Source: Chthonomonadales bacterium (lineage in GTDB: Bacteria > Armatimonadota > Chthonomonadetes > Chthonomonadales > CAJBBX01). From it: DNA of 64,000 bases. Numbering within the stretch: position 1 is the stretch's first letter; every line of letters starts with the position of its first letter. Of the stretch, positions 1 to 10,530 are shown in pieces. The DNA is taken from positions 1-64,000 of the forward strand of contig JABWBA010000001.1 of the NCBI GenBank assembly GCA_013360745.1. Direction: 5' to 3'. Position numbers and translations under genes: made by a program. The notes beneath the pieces are model-generated. The model was not told where the DNA came from. It saw only the letters and a program-made list of their open reading frames with translations, and searched no databases.

Positions 1-2
1 CT

Positions 3-191
3 GAGCATCTCATTGGCGAGTATCTCCGCGTCGATCAGGGATGGCATGACTATCCTGTACGAATGGTCCTGTATTCGGTCCATCCAGCATACCTGACCCG
101 GGGCGGTGTCTGTATGACCTCGACGTTTCGCGCCTGGTGTCCGGATCGGATCACAGGCGCCAGCCCGCCGCCAATCAGCGATGGTCTCTGA
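3..191 (+). CDS. C-terminal fragment of a protein truncated by the window edge (unknown function)
   Basis: Open frame from base 3 to TGA at 189-191: EHLIGEYLRVDQGWHDYPVRMVLYSVHPAYLTRGGVCMTS...; no start in window. Confidence 0.35.
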   Translation, partial: EHLIGEYLRVDQGWHDYPVRMVLYSVHPAYLTRGGVCMTSTFRAWCPDRITGASPPPISDGL

Positions 192-389
192 GTAGGGTAC
201 TGTCTATGATCTAGTAACGGTCTCGACCCGAGGGGCGGGCAACTCGATCGTATACGGCGAGGACGGAAGGAACGTGACGACGGTGCGCTGGGACATCGAA
301 GCGCTAATACCGGATTGGTCTGCGTGTACCCTCTGAAACCAGGGTGCGCGTGGAGCCCGTACCTGAGCGGCAAGGTCCGTTAGCCGTTC

Positions 390-1670
390 GTGTCCGATGC
401 GCGTATACCGACTCTGACATCCCAAAGGGGCGAATCCAGCGATCCGCCCGTCTGGCGTAGACGGGCGCTGATCGCGTGTATGTTTCTGATCACCTCGGCT
501 CTCGGCTTCCTCCAGCCTTTCGTGCCGATCTACCTTCAGGCAGCCGCGCTATCACGCGCTGAGATCGGCTTGATCTCCGGTCTTGGCACGGGAGCAGCGC
601 TGTTGATCCAGCCGGTTCTGGGACGTTTATCAGACCGCCGGGATGCACGTCGATCGCTCATGGTGGCGTGTGCGTTGACGGCGTCGTTCGCGTTCACGTG
701 CTACCGTTTCGCGAACGGTCTATGGGCTTTCGTGGCATTGAGCGCGATCGGCATCAATGGAACGATGTATCTGAACGCGGCCACGGGAGTGATGATCGCC
801 CGCATCTCGCCGCGGGGCGCCGGAGGACGGACCTATGCCTCGTACCGGGTATGGGGTTCGGTCGGTTATATCGTGGTCGCCCTCGCCGCTGGATGGCTCC
901 TCCATCTTTTTCGAACGGATACATCTCGTTCGATGGATCGCAGTATGTTGGCGCCGGTGTTCGCGTACGGCCCGATCATCTTCGTTCTCGTGGCAGTGTC
1001 GGCCTTGTTTACCCCCGATCGACGCGCTACGGTCGACGACACCCCTGTCCTGGGCCCTGAAAGGGGTCATCCGACACGACCAGATCGAGAGCGGGCGATG
1101 CGCCGCTTTCTTACTGCCTTCTTCCTATACCAGTTCTCGTTATATGGCGCCTCCGCCTACCTCAGCCTGTATATGCAGGAGCTTGGGGCCGGACCCCTGT
1201 GGGTTACGGGAATGTTCGCGGGCGGCGTGGTCTGCGAGGTACTGGTGATGACTCGTATCGGCGGTGTCTCCGATCGACTGGGCCGCCGGCCTGTCCTCGC
1301 TGTAGCGTTTGTGGCGCTCCCAATCCGTCTTCTATGTTATATGCCCGCCACTGGTCCCGTTTGGGTGATGGTAGTGCAACTGCTCCATGGTCTCAACTTC
1401 GGGATTATGGGAGCCATTGCGGTCGTATACATCAATGATCTGGCATCCGACTCAGAGCGTGGGCGTGCCCAGGCGCGGTTGGCTGCGGCTGGCGGGCTGG
1501 CTTCTGCCGCAGGCCCTCTCCTGTGCGGATTAATCGCCCAGGCGTACGGTCTTGTTGCCATGTTCGGCGTTATGGCGGTCATTGGCGCCATTGGTGCGGT
1601 CTATTTCCTCAGCAGAGTTCCCGAGTCGCATCCGATACGTACCATGGAATCGAAGATCGAAGCTCGTTGA
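390..1670 (+). CDS. MFS transporter
   Basis: 426 aa, ~12 hydrophobic segments, MFS loop motif GRLSDRRDARR and repeat GGVSDRLGRRP. Confidence 0.9.
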   Translation: MSDARIPTLTSQRGESSDPPVWRRRALIACMFLITSALGFLQPFVPIYLQAAALSRAEIGLISGLGTGAALLIQPVLGRLSDRRDARRSLMVACALTASFAFTCYRFANGLWAFVALSAIGINGTMYLNAATGVMIARISPRGAGGRTYASYRVWGSVGYIVVALAAGWLLHLFRTDTSRSMDRSMLAPVFAYGPIIFVLVAVSALFTPDRRATVDDTPVLGPERGHPTRPDRERAMRRFLTAFFLYQFSLYGASAYLSLYMQELGAGPLWVTGMFAGGVVCEVLVMTRIGGVSDRLGRRPVLAVAFVALPIRLLCYMPATGPVWVMVVQLLHGLNFGIMGAIAVVYINDLASDSERGRAQARLAAAGGLASAAGPLLCGLIAQAYGLVAMFGVMAVIGAIGAVYFLSRVPESHPIRTMESKIEAR

Positions 1671-1696
1671 CTTCCCTCTGATCCGAGTGCTATATT
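1667..1696 (+). promoter_or_regulatory. Sigma70-like promoter for LCP gene
   Basis: TTGACT (1667-1672), 18-nt spacer, TATATT (1691-1696); -35 overlaps the MFS stop codon. Confidence 0.55.
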
Positions 1697-1740
1697 CACG
1701 CTCCGCGCCGGGTTGCCGAGGTATCGGTTAGTGCGGCTCG

Positions 1741-3093
1741 TTGCACGGTTCGTACGGTTGTGGACCATGGGGGAATGGGATGGAGGGTGGCGGGCTGCGC
1801 TCACCGCGCAGTTGGCGTGAACAGCAAGAGGAGCAGCAACGACGCGGCGTACGCCGGGTAATACGTACGCTGGCCGTTACCGTGTTCGTGATGTTGTTCG
1901 TTGTGGCTGGCGGTGTGTTCGGCGCGTTCTATTTCGGAAGCCGAACCATTCGTGACGCCCTGTGGAAGCACATCAGGGAGAACCCGTTCCAAAACCCGAT
2001 GGCGCTCTACACCCCCGAGCGCCAGTTCGCCGGCGTTCGGTCCATGAACATTCTGGTTCTTGGCGTCGATCGCGACCTTGATAATCGCCGTCGAGTAATG
2101 AAAACGAACGGTCGGAGTGACTCCATTCTGATCGCCCGCGTGGATCTGGCTGGTAAGACGATCCGTGCTCTGACCATACCCAGGGATACCGCGGTTCATA
2201 TTCCCGGGAGACGGGGACTGAGCAAGATCAACGCTGCACACAGCTTCGGTGGTCCGGAGCTGACGATCGATACCATCCGTGAGTGCTTCGGTATTCCGAT
2301 CGATCATTATGTGACGATCAACTTCGACGGATTCTGTAAGGTCGTGGATGCCATCGGCGGTGTTGACTTGACGGTGGAAAAGCGTCTCAAGTACGACGAT
2401 AACTGGGGAGGATTGCACATCAATCTGTATCCTGGATATCAGCATCTCAATGGATACCAGGCGATGGGCTACGTGCGGATGCGGCATTCTGATAGCGATG
2501 AGATGCGATCCAAACGGCAGCATGCGTTCCTTGAGGCAGTCCGCACGAAGCTAAAGAGCCCCGCCACGTTTCTCCGACTTCCCGGCGCCGTGGATCGTCT
2601 GGCAGACAGCCTCAAACGCTCGCCGAATCTCACTCTAGAACAGATGTTCGCGCTGGCGAACTTCGCACGAGGTCTGCCCAAAGACAGGATCGAGGTCGTT
2701 ACTCTGCCATCAGAGGAAGGGAGGAGCTATGTGAGTGTCAATCGCACAGACGCCGAAGCCCTGATCAACAGGCTGTTCTTCCCGGGCTCCGCGAGTGGCG
2801 TCCGACTCGATGTGCCGGATCCCAGTACCGTCGCCGCGTTGAACGGGGAATACCGACGTCACCGCACCAGGCGATCATCTGGTAATGCAGGGGTGAACGG
2901 TGATTCAGGCGCCTCCGATTCTTCAGGTGATCCATCGAACGTCGATGGGCTCAGTGACCCAGACACCGCCGATGGTGTCAGCTCAGGAGAGAACGGGATG
3001 TCTGACCACACGGATAATCCGCCCTCTACCGATCCAACGCCTATGAACCACGACCCTCAGGAGGAACCGCCCCATGCTTCGGATCAGCCCTGA
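1741..3093 (+). CDS. LytR-CpsA-Psr (LCP) family protein
   Basis: N-terminal TM helix followed by LCP core (NILVLGVDRD...RSDSILIARVDLAGKTIRALTIPRDTAV, KINAAHSFGG, YVRMRHSD); Ser/Asp/Pro-rich C-terminal tail. Confidence 0.88.
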   Translation: MHGSYGCGPWGNGMEGGGLRSPRSWREQQEEQQRRGVRRVIRTLAVTVFVMLFVVAGGVFGAFYFGSRTIRDALWKHIRENPFQNPMALYTPERQFAGVRSMNILVLGVDRDLDNRRRVMKTNGRSDSILIARVDLAGKTIRALTIPRDTAVHIPGRRGLSKINAAHSFGGPELTIDTIRECFGIPIDHYVTINFDGFCKVVDAIGGVDLTVEKRLKYDDNWGGLHINLYPGYQHLNGYQAMGYVRMRHSDSDEMRSKRQHAFLEAVRTKLKSPATFLRLPGAVDRLADSLKRSPNLTLEQMFALANFARGLPKDRIEVVTLPSEEGRSYVSVNRTDAEALINRLFFPGSASGVRLDVPDPSTVAALNGEYRRHRTRRSSGNAGVNGDSGASDSSGDPSNVDGLSDPDTADGVSSGENGMSDHTDNPPSTDPTPMNHDPQEEPPHASDQP

Positions 3094-3427
3094 AGCCGTT
3101 CCGTTCTCACCGGTGACGATGGAAGGAGCCAGCGGATGCGAGATACGAGAGTTGATCACGGCGGCGGATGGCGCCCCAACATTCGCGATGCGACACTTCG
3201 AGATCGCCACCGGCGGACACACGCCATACCACAGCCATCCATGGGAACACGAGGTCTATATTCTGAGCGGTTCCGGATACCTGCGAATCGTAGATGGGCA
3301 CCGACCGTTCACTCAGGGTGATGCCGTCTACGTCGCTCCTGGTGAGGAACATTCGTTTGTTAACGATGGAAGCGAACCCCTTCAGTTTCTCTGCATGATT
3401 CCGGTCGCCGAGGCCTGTTGTCGGTAG
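3074..3427 (+). CDS. Cupin domain-containing protein
   Basis: 117 aa with cupin motifs HTPYHSHPWEHEVYILSGSG and GDAVYVAPGEEHSFVN; overlaps the end of the LCP CDS. Confidence 0.85.
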   Translation: MLRISPEAVPFSPVTMEGASGCEIRELITAADGAPTFAMRHFEIATGGHTPYHSHPWEHEVYILSGSGYLRIVDGHRPFTQGDAVYVAPGEEHSFVNDGSEPLQFLCMIPVAEACCR

Positions 3428-3475
3428 GTCAGCGTCGAACGCGTACGACTATATACATTCGCCATTCCTACGCCA

Positions 3476-6400
3476 TTACGGCGTCGGCCTGGCAGATGAT
3501 GGGCGAACCTCGATCGTAACCGCGATCTCTGGCTGAACGAATAGCAGCTGCGCGCGTATACGTTCCATCGGAATCCGGAATACTTCGGAAACACATTCGG
3601 CATAGCTGCGTATCTGCGGTGCAAGAAGCTCGGCGCGCGTGGCCACGGCGTCGGCGCCTATCATATCTGTCTTGAAGTCCGTAATCGTCGCGACGGAACC
3701 TGTCGGCTCTCTTGTCACAACCATCCGATCTACACGACCCCGCACGAGTGAGCCTCGAATGCGTGCGGTGATGGCATGCTCCCTGAAGAGAACCGCCTCG
3801 ATCCCGGGTCGAGATAGTGTTGCGGTGACTGCGGGGCTTCGCAGCATGCGATGATAGTCTTCGAGGAACCCTTCGGCCCACTCAGGCTTACGATGCGGCA
3901 GCGTTATTCTGGCGATATCCAGCAGCTGATCTGTACCAGGGACGCCATCCTCGATCCATTCGATTTGCTGAAGCCACCCATGGAGGAGCGTGCCTCGATC
4001 CCTTGCGTCTCGGTTCATACCGAAAAGTGATCGGATCGCGTCTGTATGCTCTCTGGCCGCGCTCGACGGCGATAGATCAGGCCAGCGACGGCGCGGCGAT
4101 CGGCATGCAAAAACGACCCGCTCGGGAGCAACCTGTTCGATGATCGGCCCAGAGTCGATGGCGGAATCCCCAGCGCCGCCGAGATCAAGATCGCCAACGC
4201 GATGATCGTAATCCTCCGCCTCATTCGGGATATCGAGAGCACCGCGAACGATATCGCCCAGTGTCGGTTTGCCCGTCGCTGAGGCGGTCCCATCCGGTTT
4301 CAGTTTTTTGGGTGGTATCAGCATGTAGAGTGCGTTTCGTGGTCGTGTCATTGCGACATAGAGCAGATTGAGCTCATCACCCAGGATCCGCTGGTGGTAC
4401 CGTTGATGCGCGGATACTAGCTCCGGCGAACACGCTCTGATGCTCTCCGCTGCATACGGGTAGATCGCGGTGATCGGCCCTGTCTCGGTCTGCCTTACGA
4501 TCATGACCGGTGGGGTCTTTGCGGGGATCGTCCTCTGGAGTTCAGGTAAGATCACGACATCGAACTCAAGCCCTTTTGCCTGGTGGATCGACATGACCCG
4601 GACAGGAGAGGGCACGGAGTCTCGGAGGGTACGGGTTCGGATCATATCGACGAACTCAACCGGGCGGCGGCCCGGGCTCCGGTCGTATTCATCCGCGGCT
4701 TCCACTAGCGAGGACAACCGTCTCGCACTTCGAGCGTCACTCCAGGGTGCGAGAAGACGGCATAACCAGCTAATCGTATGTCCCCAGCCGCGAGCGATCA
4801 CGGATTCACGAAGAGCCAGGGCGGTACGATTTCGCTGATCGTCTGTGAACTCGGTAAAGCCTAGTTGAGCGCTCAGTGGTGAATGGAACACATGGAACGC
4901 CGCTGCATCCGATCCTGGATGGTCTGCGAAGGTGATCGCTGAGAGAACAAGCTCAACGGCGGGGTCATCGACGAGCGTGCCGGGACCTTCGAGACTGGCG
5001 TCGATGCCCTCGACCATCAGGCGGATCGCCAATCGTCTGGCATACTTATTCGTCCTCGTCAGGATGCCAACGGAGCTTCGAGGATGGTCGCGGATGATCT
5101 CGAGGATCTTCGTAACGCCCCAGGATTCGTATGGTGTGAATGCGCTGTCATGGTCCTCCCCGGGTTCAGCGTCGGATGTCGAGGGGAGGAGTACGGATCG
5201 AGGGGCGATGATGAGTTCCGCTAATCCAGACCGCGGGATTGCCGCGACGCTGCGGGTATACGCCTTCTGCCATCGCTCGAGCAACTCTGGATAGGCTGCA
5301 AGCGTGTGAGAACGTTTCAGCCCTCTGAATACCCTGTCAACGAAATCGAGGATGGTCTGAGACGATCGATAGCTCTGGTCGAGCTGCTCCCAATGGATAT
5401 CCGCGACATCCTCATTCAGGGAGTCGAATATGGCGGCACAACCGCCGCGCCACCCGTAGATCGCTTGCTTGGTGTCGCCGACGAAGAATGCCGAGGACCT
5501 CTGGCGCTCGGGATGGGTATCTGAAGGCAGCAGCGAGCGAAGCGCCTCCCATTGTTCCCGGTTGGTATCTTGAAACTCATCGAGGAGCAGATGCTGCGGG
5601 TGGAACGGGAGGTGATAGGCGAGACTGGACCGCGGGATCGACTCGAGGAGATTAGCAAGCCGGAGCGGTACCTCAGAGAAGGGTATCTGTTCTGCTGCGG
5701 CTATCCGGCCCAGATAAGCCGGTGCGAACGCATGGATGACGTCCCTGAGAGCCTCGGTTTGGCGCTGGACCACCGTAAGGCTCTCGGACGCGGCAAGGCC
5801 GATTATCTGCCTGATGAAGGTTGCCGTTGTCTCCTCCAGCGCTACGCGACTATAGGAATCCAAACCACGCTGAACATTCCTGACGATAGTGGCTGCAAGG
5901 ACGTCGGTCCAATGCCGTGCGGTGATCAGCTCAGCAAGGCATTTGAGCGCGTCTCGTACACGCTGATCCGAGTAAGCCTGCGCGTCAGCGATGAGCTCCT
6001 TAGAAAGCGTGAATAGATCGACTGGCTCAGCCTCTGGGATGGATAGAGCGCACCACGCCTCATCCGGCGCCGATCGGACATCGACGTACAGCGCTTCGAT
6101 GCTGTTGTAGATTGTGTCTGCGATATTACGCTTCGGCTGTCCCCGATTGAGTCGCCAAACAAGGTCATCCAATCGTCCGGTCGGAAGTCCTGCAAGCGCA
6201 TCATAGACAGCCGATTCGCGATATCGACGCGCCTCGCTGGACTCATCATCAATAGGGGTAGGACCGCCCGTGGCTCCAGCATCCATTGCCAGGGACCGCA
6301 GCATCTTCATGAAGAGGGCATCGATCGTCGAGATCTCGACCCTGTCGAGTTCGTTGCACAGACTCCGGAGAAGCCCGATGCAATCCTCGATGGAAAGAGG

Positions 6401-6661
6401 ATGAACGGGGCGTCCACCGGTGAGCCATGTGCGTATCGGCGCGCAGTCGTCATTCAGGCGCTGCAACGCACCGTCGGAAGCCGCAGCCTCGGCTAGACGT
6501 GCCAGAATGCGCGTGAGGATCTCACCAGCGGCTTTACGGGTAAACGTTGTGGCGATAATCTGGGACGGGCGTGATCCGTCGGCGAGAAGCGCAAGATAGT
6601 GGACCGCGAGAGCATAGGTCTTACCGGTGCCGGCGGATGCACGAATGGCGCGAGCGAGCAT
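3476..6661 (-). CDS. UvrD-family helicase/nuclease, AddA-like
   Basis: 1061 aa; Walker A ASAGTGKTYAL, LLDEFQDTN, GDTKQAIYGWRGG, VMSIHQAKGLEFDVVILPEL, C-terminal RGRVDRMV...ITDFKTD nuclease motif. Confidence 0.88.
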   Translation of the reverse strand: MLARAIRASAGTGKTYALAVHYLALLADGSRPSQIIATTFTRKAAGEILTRILARLAEAAASDGALQRLNDDCAPIRTWLTGGRPVHPLSIEDCIGLLRSLCNELDRVEISTIDALFMKMLRSLAMDAGATGGPTPIDDESSEARRYRESAVYDALAGLPTGRLDDLVWRLNRGQPKRNIADTIYNSIEALYVDVRSAPDEAWCALSIPEAEPVDLFTLSKELIADAQAYSDQRVRDALKCLAELITARHWTDVLAATIVRNVQRGLDSYSRVALEETTATFIRQIIGLAASESLTVVQRQTEALRDVIHAFAPAYLGRIAAAEQIPFSEVPLRLANLLESIPRSSLAYHLPFHPQHLLLDEFQDTNREQWEALRSLLPSDTHPERQRSSAFFVGDTKQAIYGWRGGCAAIFDSLNEDVADIHWEQLDQSYRSSQTILDFVDRVFRGLKRSHTLAAYPELLERWQKAYTRSVAAIPRSGLAELIIAPRSVLLPSTSDAEPGEDHDSAFTPYESWGVTKILEIIRDHPRSSVGILTRTNKYARRLAIRLMVEGIDASLEGPGTLVDDPAVELVLSAITFADHPGSDAAAFHVFHSPLSAQLGFTEFTDDQRNRTALALRESVIARGWGHTISWLCRLLAPWSDARSARRLSSLVEAADEYDRSPGRRPVEFVDMIRTRTLRDSVPSPVRVMSIHQAKGLEFDVVILPELQRTIPAKTPPVMIVRQTETGPITAIYPYAAESIRACSPELVSAHQRYHQRILGDELNLLYVAMTRPRNALYMLIPPKKLKPDGTASATGKPTLGDIVRGALDIPNEAEDYDHRVGDLDLGGAGDSAIDSGPIIEQVAPERVVFACRSPRRRWPDLSPSSAAREHTDAIRSLFGMNRDARDRGTLLHGWLQQIEWIEDGVPGTDQLLDIARITLPHRKPEWAEGFLEDYHRMLRSPAVTATLSRPGIEAVLFREHAITARIRGSLVRGRVDRMVVTREPTGSVATITDFKTDMIGADAVATRAELLAPQIRSYAECVSEVFRIPMERIRAQLLFVQPEIAVTIEVRPSSARPTP

Positions 6662-6663
6662 GG

Positions 6664-9492
6664 CTACCTCCAGATGCTCGGCGCCCGCGCGATGAGGGCT
6701 TGTCTATACGGAGATCGATCCATACAGATACTGGAAAGGTCATCGTCCCAGGTGGGCACAACCATAGAGGGCGGCCAGAATACCCCGGCTCTCACCCCCC
6801 GGATAATCTCCTCGGCGCGATCAAGGGCTGATGCGTAGTCAGCATCGGTCCAGTCGGCGATCGCGAGTGGCGGACGATCCTCAGCGCCATCGAGAAGGAT
6901 GTACCCAACCTTGATTGAAGACCCGGACGGGATTGGAGCGATCTGTCGGTACAGGGGAAGCTGCAGGTCCGTCCAGACTTTTGCGTTTCTGGGACCCTGG
7001 CGATGGGATTCCTCTGGTTCCGTGCGGCGGTCCGATGTCTTGAGGTCGAGGATCGCGTATTCGTTCGTATCATCCCGGTACTCGATCCGGTCGATTCTTC
7101 CCTGTATGCGAAACGGGATATCGTCCACCACGAGATCTTTTTCGGCGTCTACCTCGATCCACTCCTCTTTGGTGCGCCAACCGTCGAGGCTGCGCTTGCA
7201 GTGGAACTCCGCGTAGCGCATAAGACGGATGCGGATATGGCGGAGTTGCTGTTCAAGGTATATGGAGCGCTCTGCTCCATAGGTGGCCTTCACCAGGCTA
7301 TCGAGGCGCTGATATAGCTCCTTGACCACCGCATTCGGCTCAACTGAGGTTAGACGATCGCTCCGGGCGAACTCCCCAATCACAGTATGAAGAAGTGATC
7401 CAAATCCGGCGCCGTCCAGCTCGCGCGCCTCATCGTCGAGCGCTTGTAGGCCGAGAACATGCCGCAGATAGAAGCGGTATTTGCACGCGATATAGTCCTT
7501 GAATGCTGTTACCCGAAGGTGCGTTATCGGTGGTTCGGGTACGGAAGGTCGCGGCATCACGAGAACGGAGGTCGCCGCTGACGGGAAGAGGACCGGGATC
7601 GATGGGGGTATCGAGTCATGGCTGGTAAATGCTTGATTGGCCCGGGTTACCAGGGTCTTATCGTCGACGGCAAAGAGGAGCCGGCTCGGCGCCAACGCGC
7701 TTCCATCCACACTCGTCTTACCCCAGACGATCCGCAGATTCGGCGTAGAGGCGCATATTGCCGATAGAGCGTGAGCATCACGGGCGTACCGTACCTCTGT
7801 GCCGGGTAGTCCCAGCGCAGAGCGTAGCGACTCGGATAACAGAGGATCGTACGCTGGCATTTCCGGTACGGACCCGTTGTTCATGCCGGTGATGATCTTC
7901 ACCGGTGCATCATCGGAGCTCAGCTCGAACCAGTTTACTAACTCAACCGATGGGCCCTTGTACGTTTCGGGGATCGGTATTCGCGAGGCCATCCGGGTCA
8001 GCCATCGGATAATGTCCGATCCCCGGATCGGCGCATATTCCGCGAGTGCCGCCGGTAACATCGAGAGGCGCTGTAGGACAGAAGCCAATGCCTTGAGTTC
8101 CGTCTGGAGGGCTTCCGTGTATTCCCTCGCGATCGATGAATGGTCTGCAGCGCCGTAGGCAGCCAGCAACAGTCGCGCGATGTTGTCGGCCGCGATACGG
8201 ACATCGGTAACGCTTTGTGAGACGCTCCCGACAAGACGCCTCGCTGTCCGGACGAGAGCCTCGAGCTCCTTCTTCTCCTTGCATGCGTACGATATCGCAG
8301 CGTCGATCCGTCTCGGAAGATGCTTTGCACGATGGAAGTCCAGAAGTGTCAGCAGGGAAGGCCCGGACGCATGACGGTCAAGAAGGTACTCAGCGTCGGG
8401 GTGCCGGAGCAAGGCTGCTAAGGCATCGCTATCCTCGGACGATGCGTATTCCGCCAGGGCTCTAAGAAGCAACAGCGGCCGAGCGGTTGCCAGCGATCGA
8501 CCATATGCGGAGTGCGTCGGAACACCAGCGCCTTCGAGGAAGCGCTGGATGGTCCTGTGTACTGTCAAGTCTCCGAGGCCGACCGTATATTCATCAATCG
8601 AGAACAGGTCGGCGCGATCGCCAATGAAGCGGAGGGTTTCCATGGCCTGACATCGATGGTCTTGGGCAGCGACGATTACCTCATCGTCTATGTCAATAGG
8701 CCGGTGTGCCCAACGGTCGGGTCTGGGGCATCCAAAGGAATCGAAATAGGATTCGTCGACGGCCGGTGCGTGTACGATACTATGGACCGAAATATCGGGA
8801 TGCAGCAGTAATCGACGCATGCTCTTCGGGAGTTCCGTGACACCGAGCAGCACGACCGATCGGTACTTGGGTGCGCCTGCCGATATCGACCGAGATAGCA
8901 GCGAGGGTACCTCCAGACCCGCCTCATGCATGTAGTCGCGGGCACGCCTGTCAGCAGCCGCCAGGGTCTGCCATATGGCCGCTGACTCCATACTCTGACG
9001 ATTTCCCGCAATCGAAGCTACCTCGTCGGGCTCGATCTCTTCATTGCGCAGATCCGCCATCAGTCCCGACAAACGCGAAGCGAGGTCGAGCGTGGATACA
9101 GGAGATTCCGACCAACCGAGTGGAGCCAGTCGCAGGCGCTCTTCGCTCCGAAGCTCGCCAAGAGCGTGACACCAGGCAAACGTCTGTGCCATATCATCCG
9201 CGATTGGGAACGAACTCCGCAAGAAAGCCGAAGTGATGCCGCTGATCGTGATGATCATCGGCGGGATCAGTACACATGGACTCGAGGGCGACTGCGCTCG
9301 GTCTGCAAGGAGTTCGAGAAGCCGACGGCCCGCCCGCGCGGATGGAGTAACGATCAGGAGATCTTCAAGGTTCCATACTGTCGTGGATTGGTCCCATGCG
9401 GCCGGCTGCGGTGGACGGATCGTGAGAAGAGCGTTCGAGCCTTCGACCAACAGCGGCTGCGTCCACCCTACGAACGTTCGGATCGGTTCCAC
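6664..9492 (-). CDS. PD-(D/E)XK nuclease family protein, AddB-like
   Basis: Adjacent to the AddA-like gene (2-nt gap); C-terminal FRIQGRIDRIEY...AILDLKTSD nuclease motif. ORF extends to 9660 but that would overlap purC; GTG at 9492 (VEPIRTFVGW) is a plausible start. Confidence 0.75.
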   Translation of the reverse strand: MEPIRTFVGWTQPLLVEGSNALLTIRPPQPAAWDQSTTVWNLEDLLIVTPSARAGRRLLELLADRAQSPSSPCVLIPPMIITISGITSAFLRSSFPIADDMAQTFAWCHALGELRSEERLRLAPLGWSESPVSTLDLASRLSGLMADLRNEEIEPDEVASIAGNRQSMESAAIWQTLAAADRRARDYMHEAGLEVPSLLSRSISAGAPKYRSVVLLGVTELPKSMRRLLLHPDISVHSIVHAPAVDESYFDSFGCPRPDRWAHRPIDIDDEVIVAAQDHRCQAMETLRFIGDRADLFSIDEYTVGLGDLTVHRTIQRFLEGAGVPTHSAYGRSLATARPLLLLRALAEYASSEDSDALAALLRHPDAEYLLDRHASGPSLLTLLDFHRAKHLPRRIDAAISYACKEKKELEALVRTARRLVGSVSQSVTDVRIAADNIARLLLAAYGAADHSSIAREYTEALQTELKALASVLQRLSMLPAALAEYAPIRGSDIIRWLTRMASRIPIPETYKGPSVELVNWFELSSDDAPVKIITGMNNGSVPEMPAYDPLLSESLRSALGLPGTEVRYARDAHALSAICASTPNLRIVWGKTSVDGSALAPSRLLFAVDDKTLVTRANQAFTSHDSIPPSIPVLFPSAATSVLVMPRPSVPEPPITHLRVTAFKDYIACKYRFYLRHVLGLQALDDEARELDGAGFGSLLHTVIGEFARSDRLTSVEPNAVVKELYQRLDSLVKATYGAERSIYLEQQLRHIRIRLMRYAEFHCKRSLDGWRTKEEWIEVDAEKDLVVDDIPFRIQGRIDRIEYRDDTNEYAILDLKTSDRRTEPEESHRQGPRNAKVWTDLQLPLYRQIAPIPSGSSIKVGYILLDGAEDRPPLAIADWTDADYASALDRAEEIIRGVRAGVFWPPSMVVPTWDDDLSSICMDRSPYRQALIARAPSIWR

Positions 9493-9515
9493 TGCAATCC
9501 AATCCGCCTGTTCGA

Positions 9516-10466
9516 TTAGATAGGATCCGCCGTAATGGCAGATGCTGAGCCGGTAATCGCTTCGAGGGCTCGCCTGTAGCGGCTGGAGGTCTCTCGCACC
9601 ACCTCCTCCGGAAGCTCTGGCGCTGGGGGTTCCCGATCCCAGCCAGAGCCTATCAACCAATCTCTGAGATATTGCTTGTCGAAGGACGGCTGCGCATGGC
9701 CCGGTTGGTACAGATCCGCGTTCCAGAACCGAGAGGAATCGGGCGTAAGGACCTCATCGGCGAGTGTTAGCACACCGCGGTGCAAGCCGAACTCGAACTT
9801 CGTATCAGCGATTATGATCCCGCGCTGTAACGTAAGGTCTGCGGCGGCACGATAGATATCGAGGCTTGTTCGGCGGAGTTCCTCGGCGAGCTTAGAGCCG
9901 ACGATCTCGGACATCTGCGAGAAACTGATATTGACATCGTGACCCGTTTCGGCCTTCGTCGCAGGGGTGAACACGGGTTCCGTGAGCCTGGCAGACTCCA
10001 GCAGCCCCGGCGGTAGGTCGATATCGTGGAGCCGGGCTCCCTTTGAAGGCCCATCGGCGGCGAGATACTCCGCATACAGCGAACCGGCGAGATAGCCTCG
10101 AACTACGCATTCCACAGGCAGCATATCTGCGCGTACGACTAGCATGGATCGACCATGAAGATGGTTGAGATCAGATGGCGTTAAGTAGTATCCTGTTTCG
10201 CGGAGACGCGTGGCAATATAGTCCATATCAGCGGTGATGTAGTGGGTCGGTGTTATGGGCCGAAGTCTTCGGAACCAGTAACGGGACAGCTCGGTCAAGA
10301 TCCGACCCTTGTTGGGAATCGGAGTTGGCATGACCGAATCGTAGGCGGATATGCGGTCGGAGACGACGATGAGCAGGGCATCGTCCACCGGGAATATCTC
10401 CCGTACTTTGCCTGAGACGATCGGATCGATGCCCGGTAATATGGTGCGGTGCGGTGTGTCAGCCAT
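9516..10466 (-). CDS. purC: Phosphoribosylaminoimidazole-succinocarboxamide synthase
   Basis: GKVREIFPVDDALLIVVSDRISAYDSVMPTPIPNKGRILTELSRYWF and ECVVRGYLAGS are typical of SAICAR synthase. Confidence 0.95.
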   Translation of the reverse strand: MADTPHRTILPGIDPIVSGKVREIFPVDDALLIVVSDRISAYDSVMPTPIPNKGRILTELSRYWFRRLRPITPTHYITADMDYIATRLRETGYYLTPSDLNHLHGRSMLVVRADMLPVECVVRGYLAGSLYAEYLAADGPSKGARLHDIDLPPGLLESARLTEPVFTPATKAETGHDVNISFSQMSEIVGSKLAEELRRTSLDIYRAAADLTLQRGIIIADTKFEFGLHRGVLTLADEVLTPDSSRFWNADLYQPGHAQPSFDKQYLRDWLIGSGWDREPPAPELPEEVVRETSSRYRRALEAITGSASAITADPI

Positions 10467-10530
10467 GATGACCTTTCTGAACTATCCGCTTCGTCCCACT
10501 AGACCGGGGATGTCCGACCCGCGGATGTAT

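Noticed and set aside
9493-9660. N-terminal extension of the AddB-like ORF
   Set aside because: Overlaps the conserved end of purC in another frame; low-complexity non-conserved-looking sequence.
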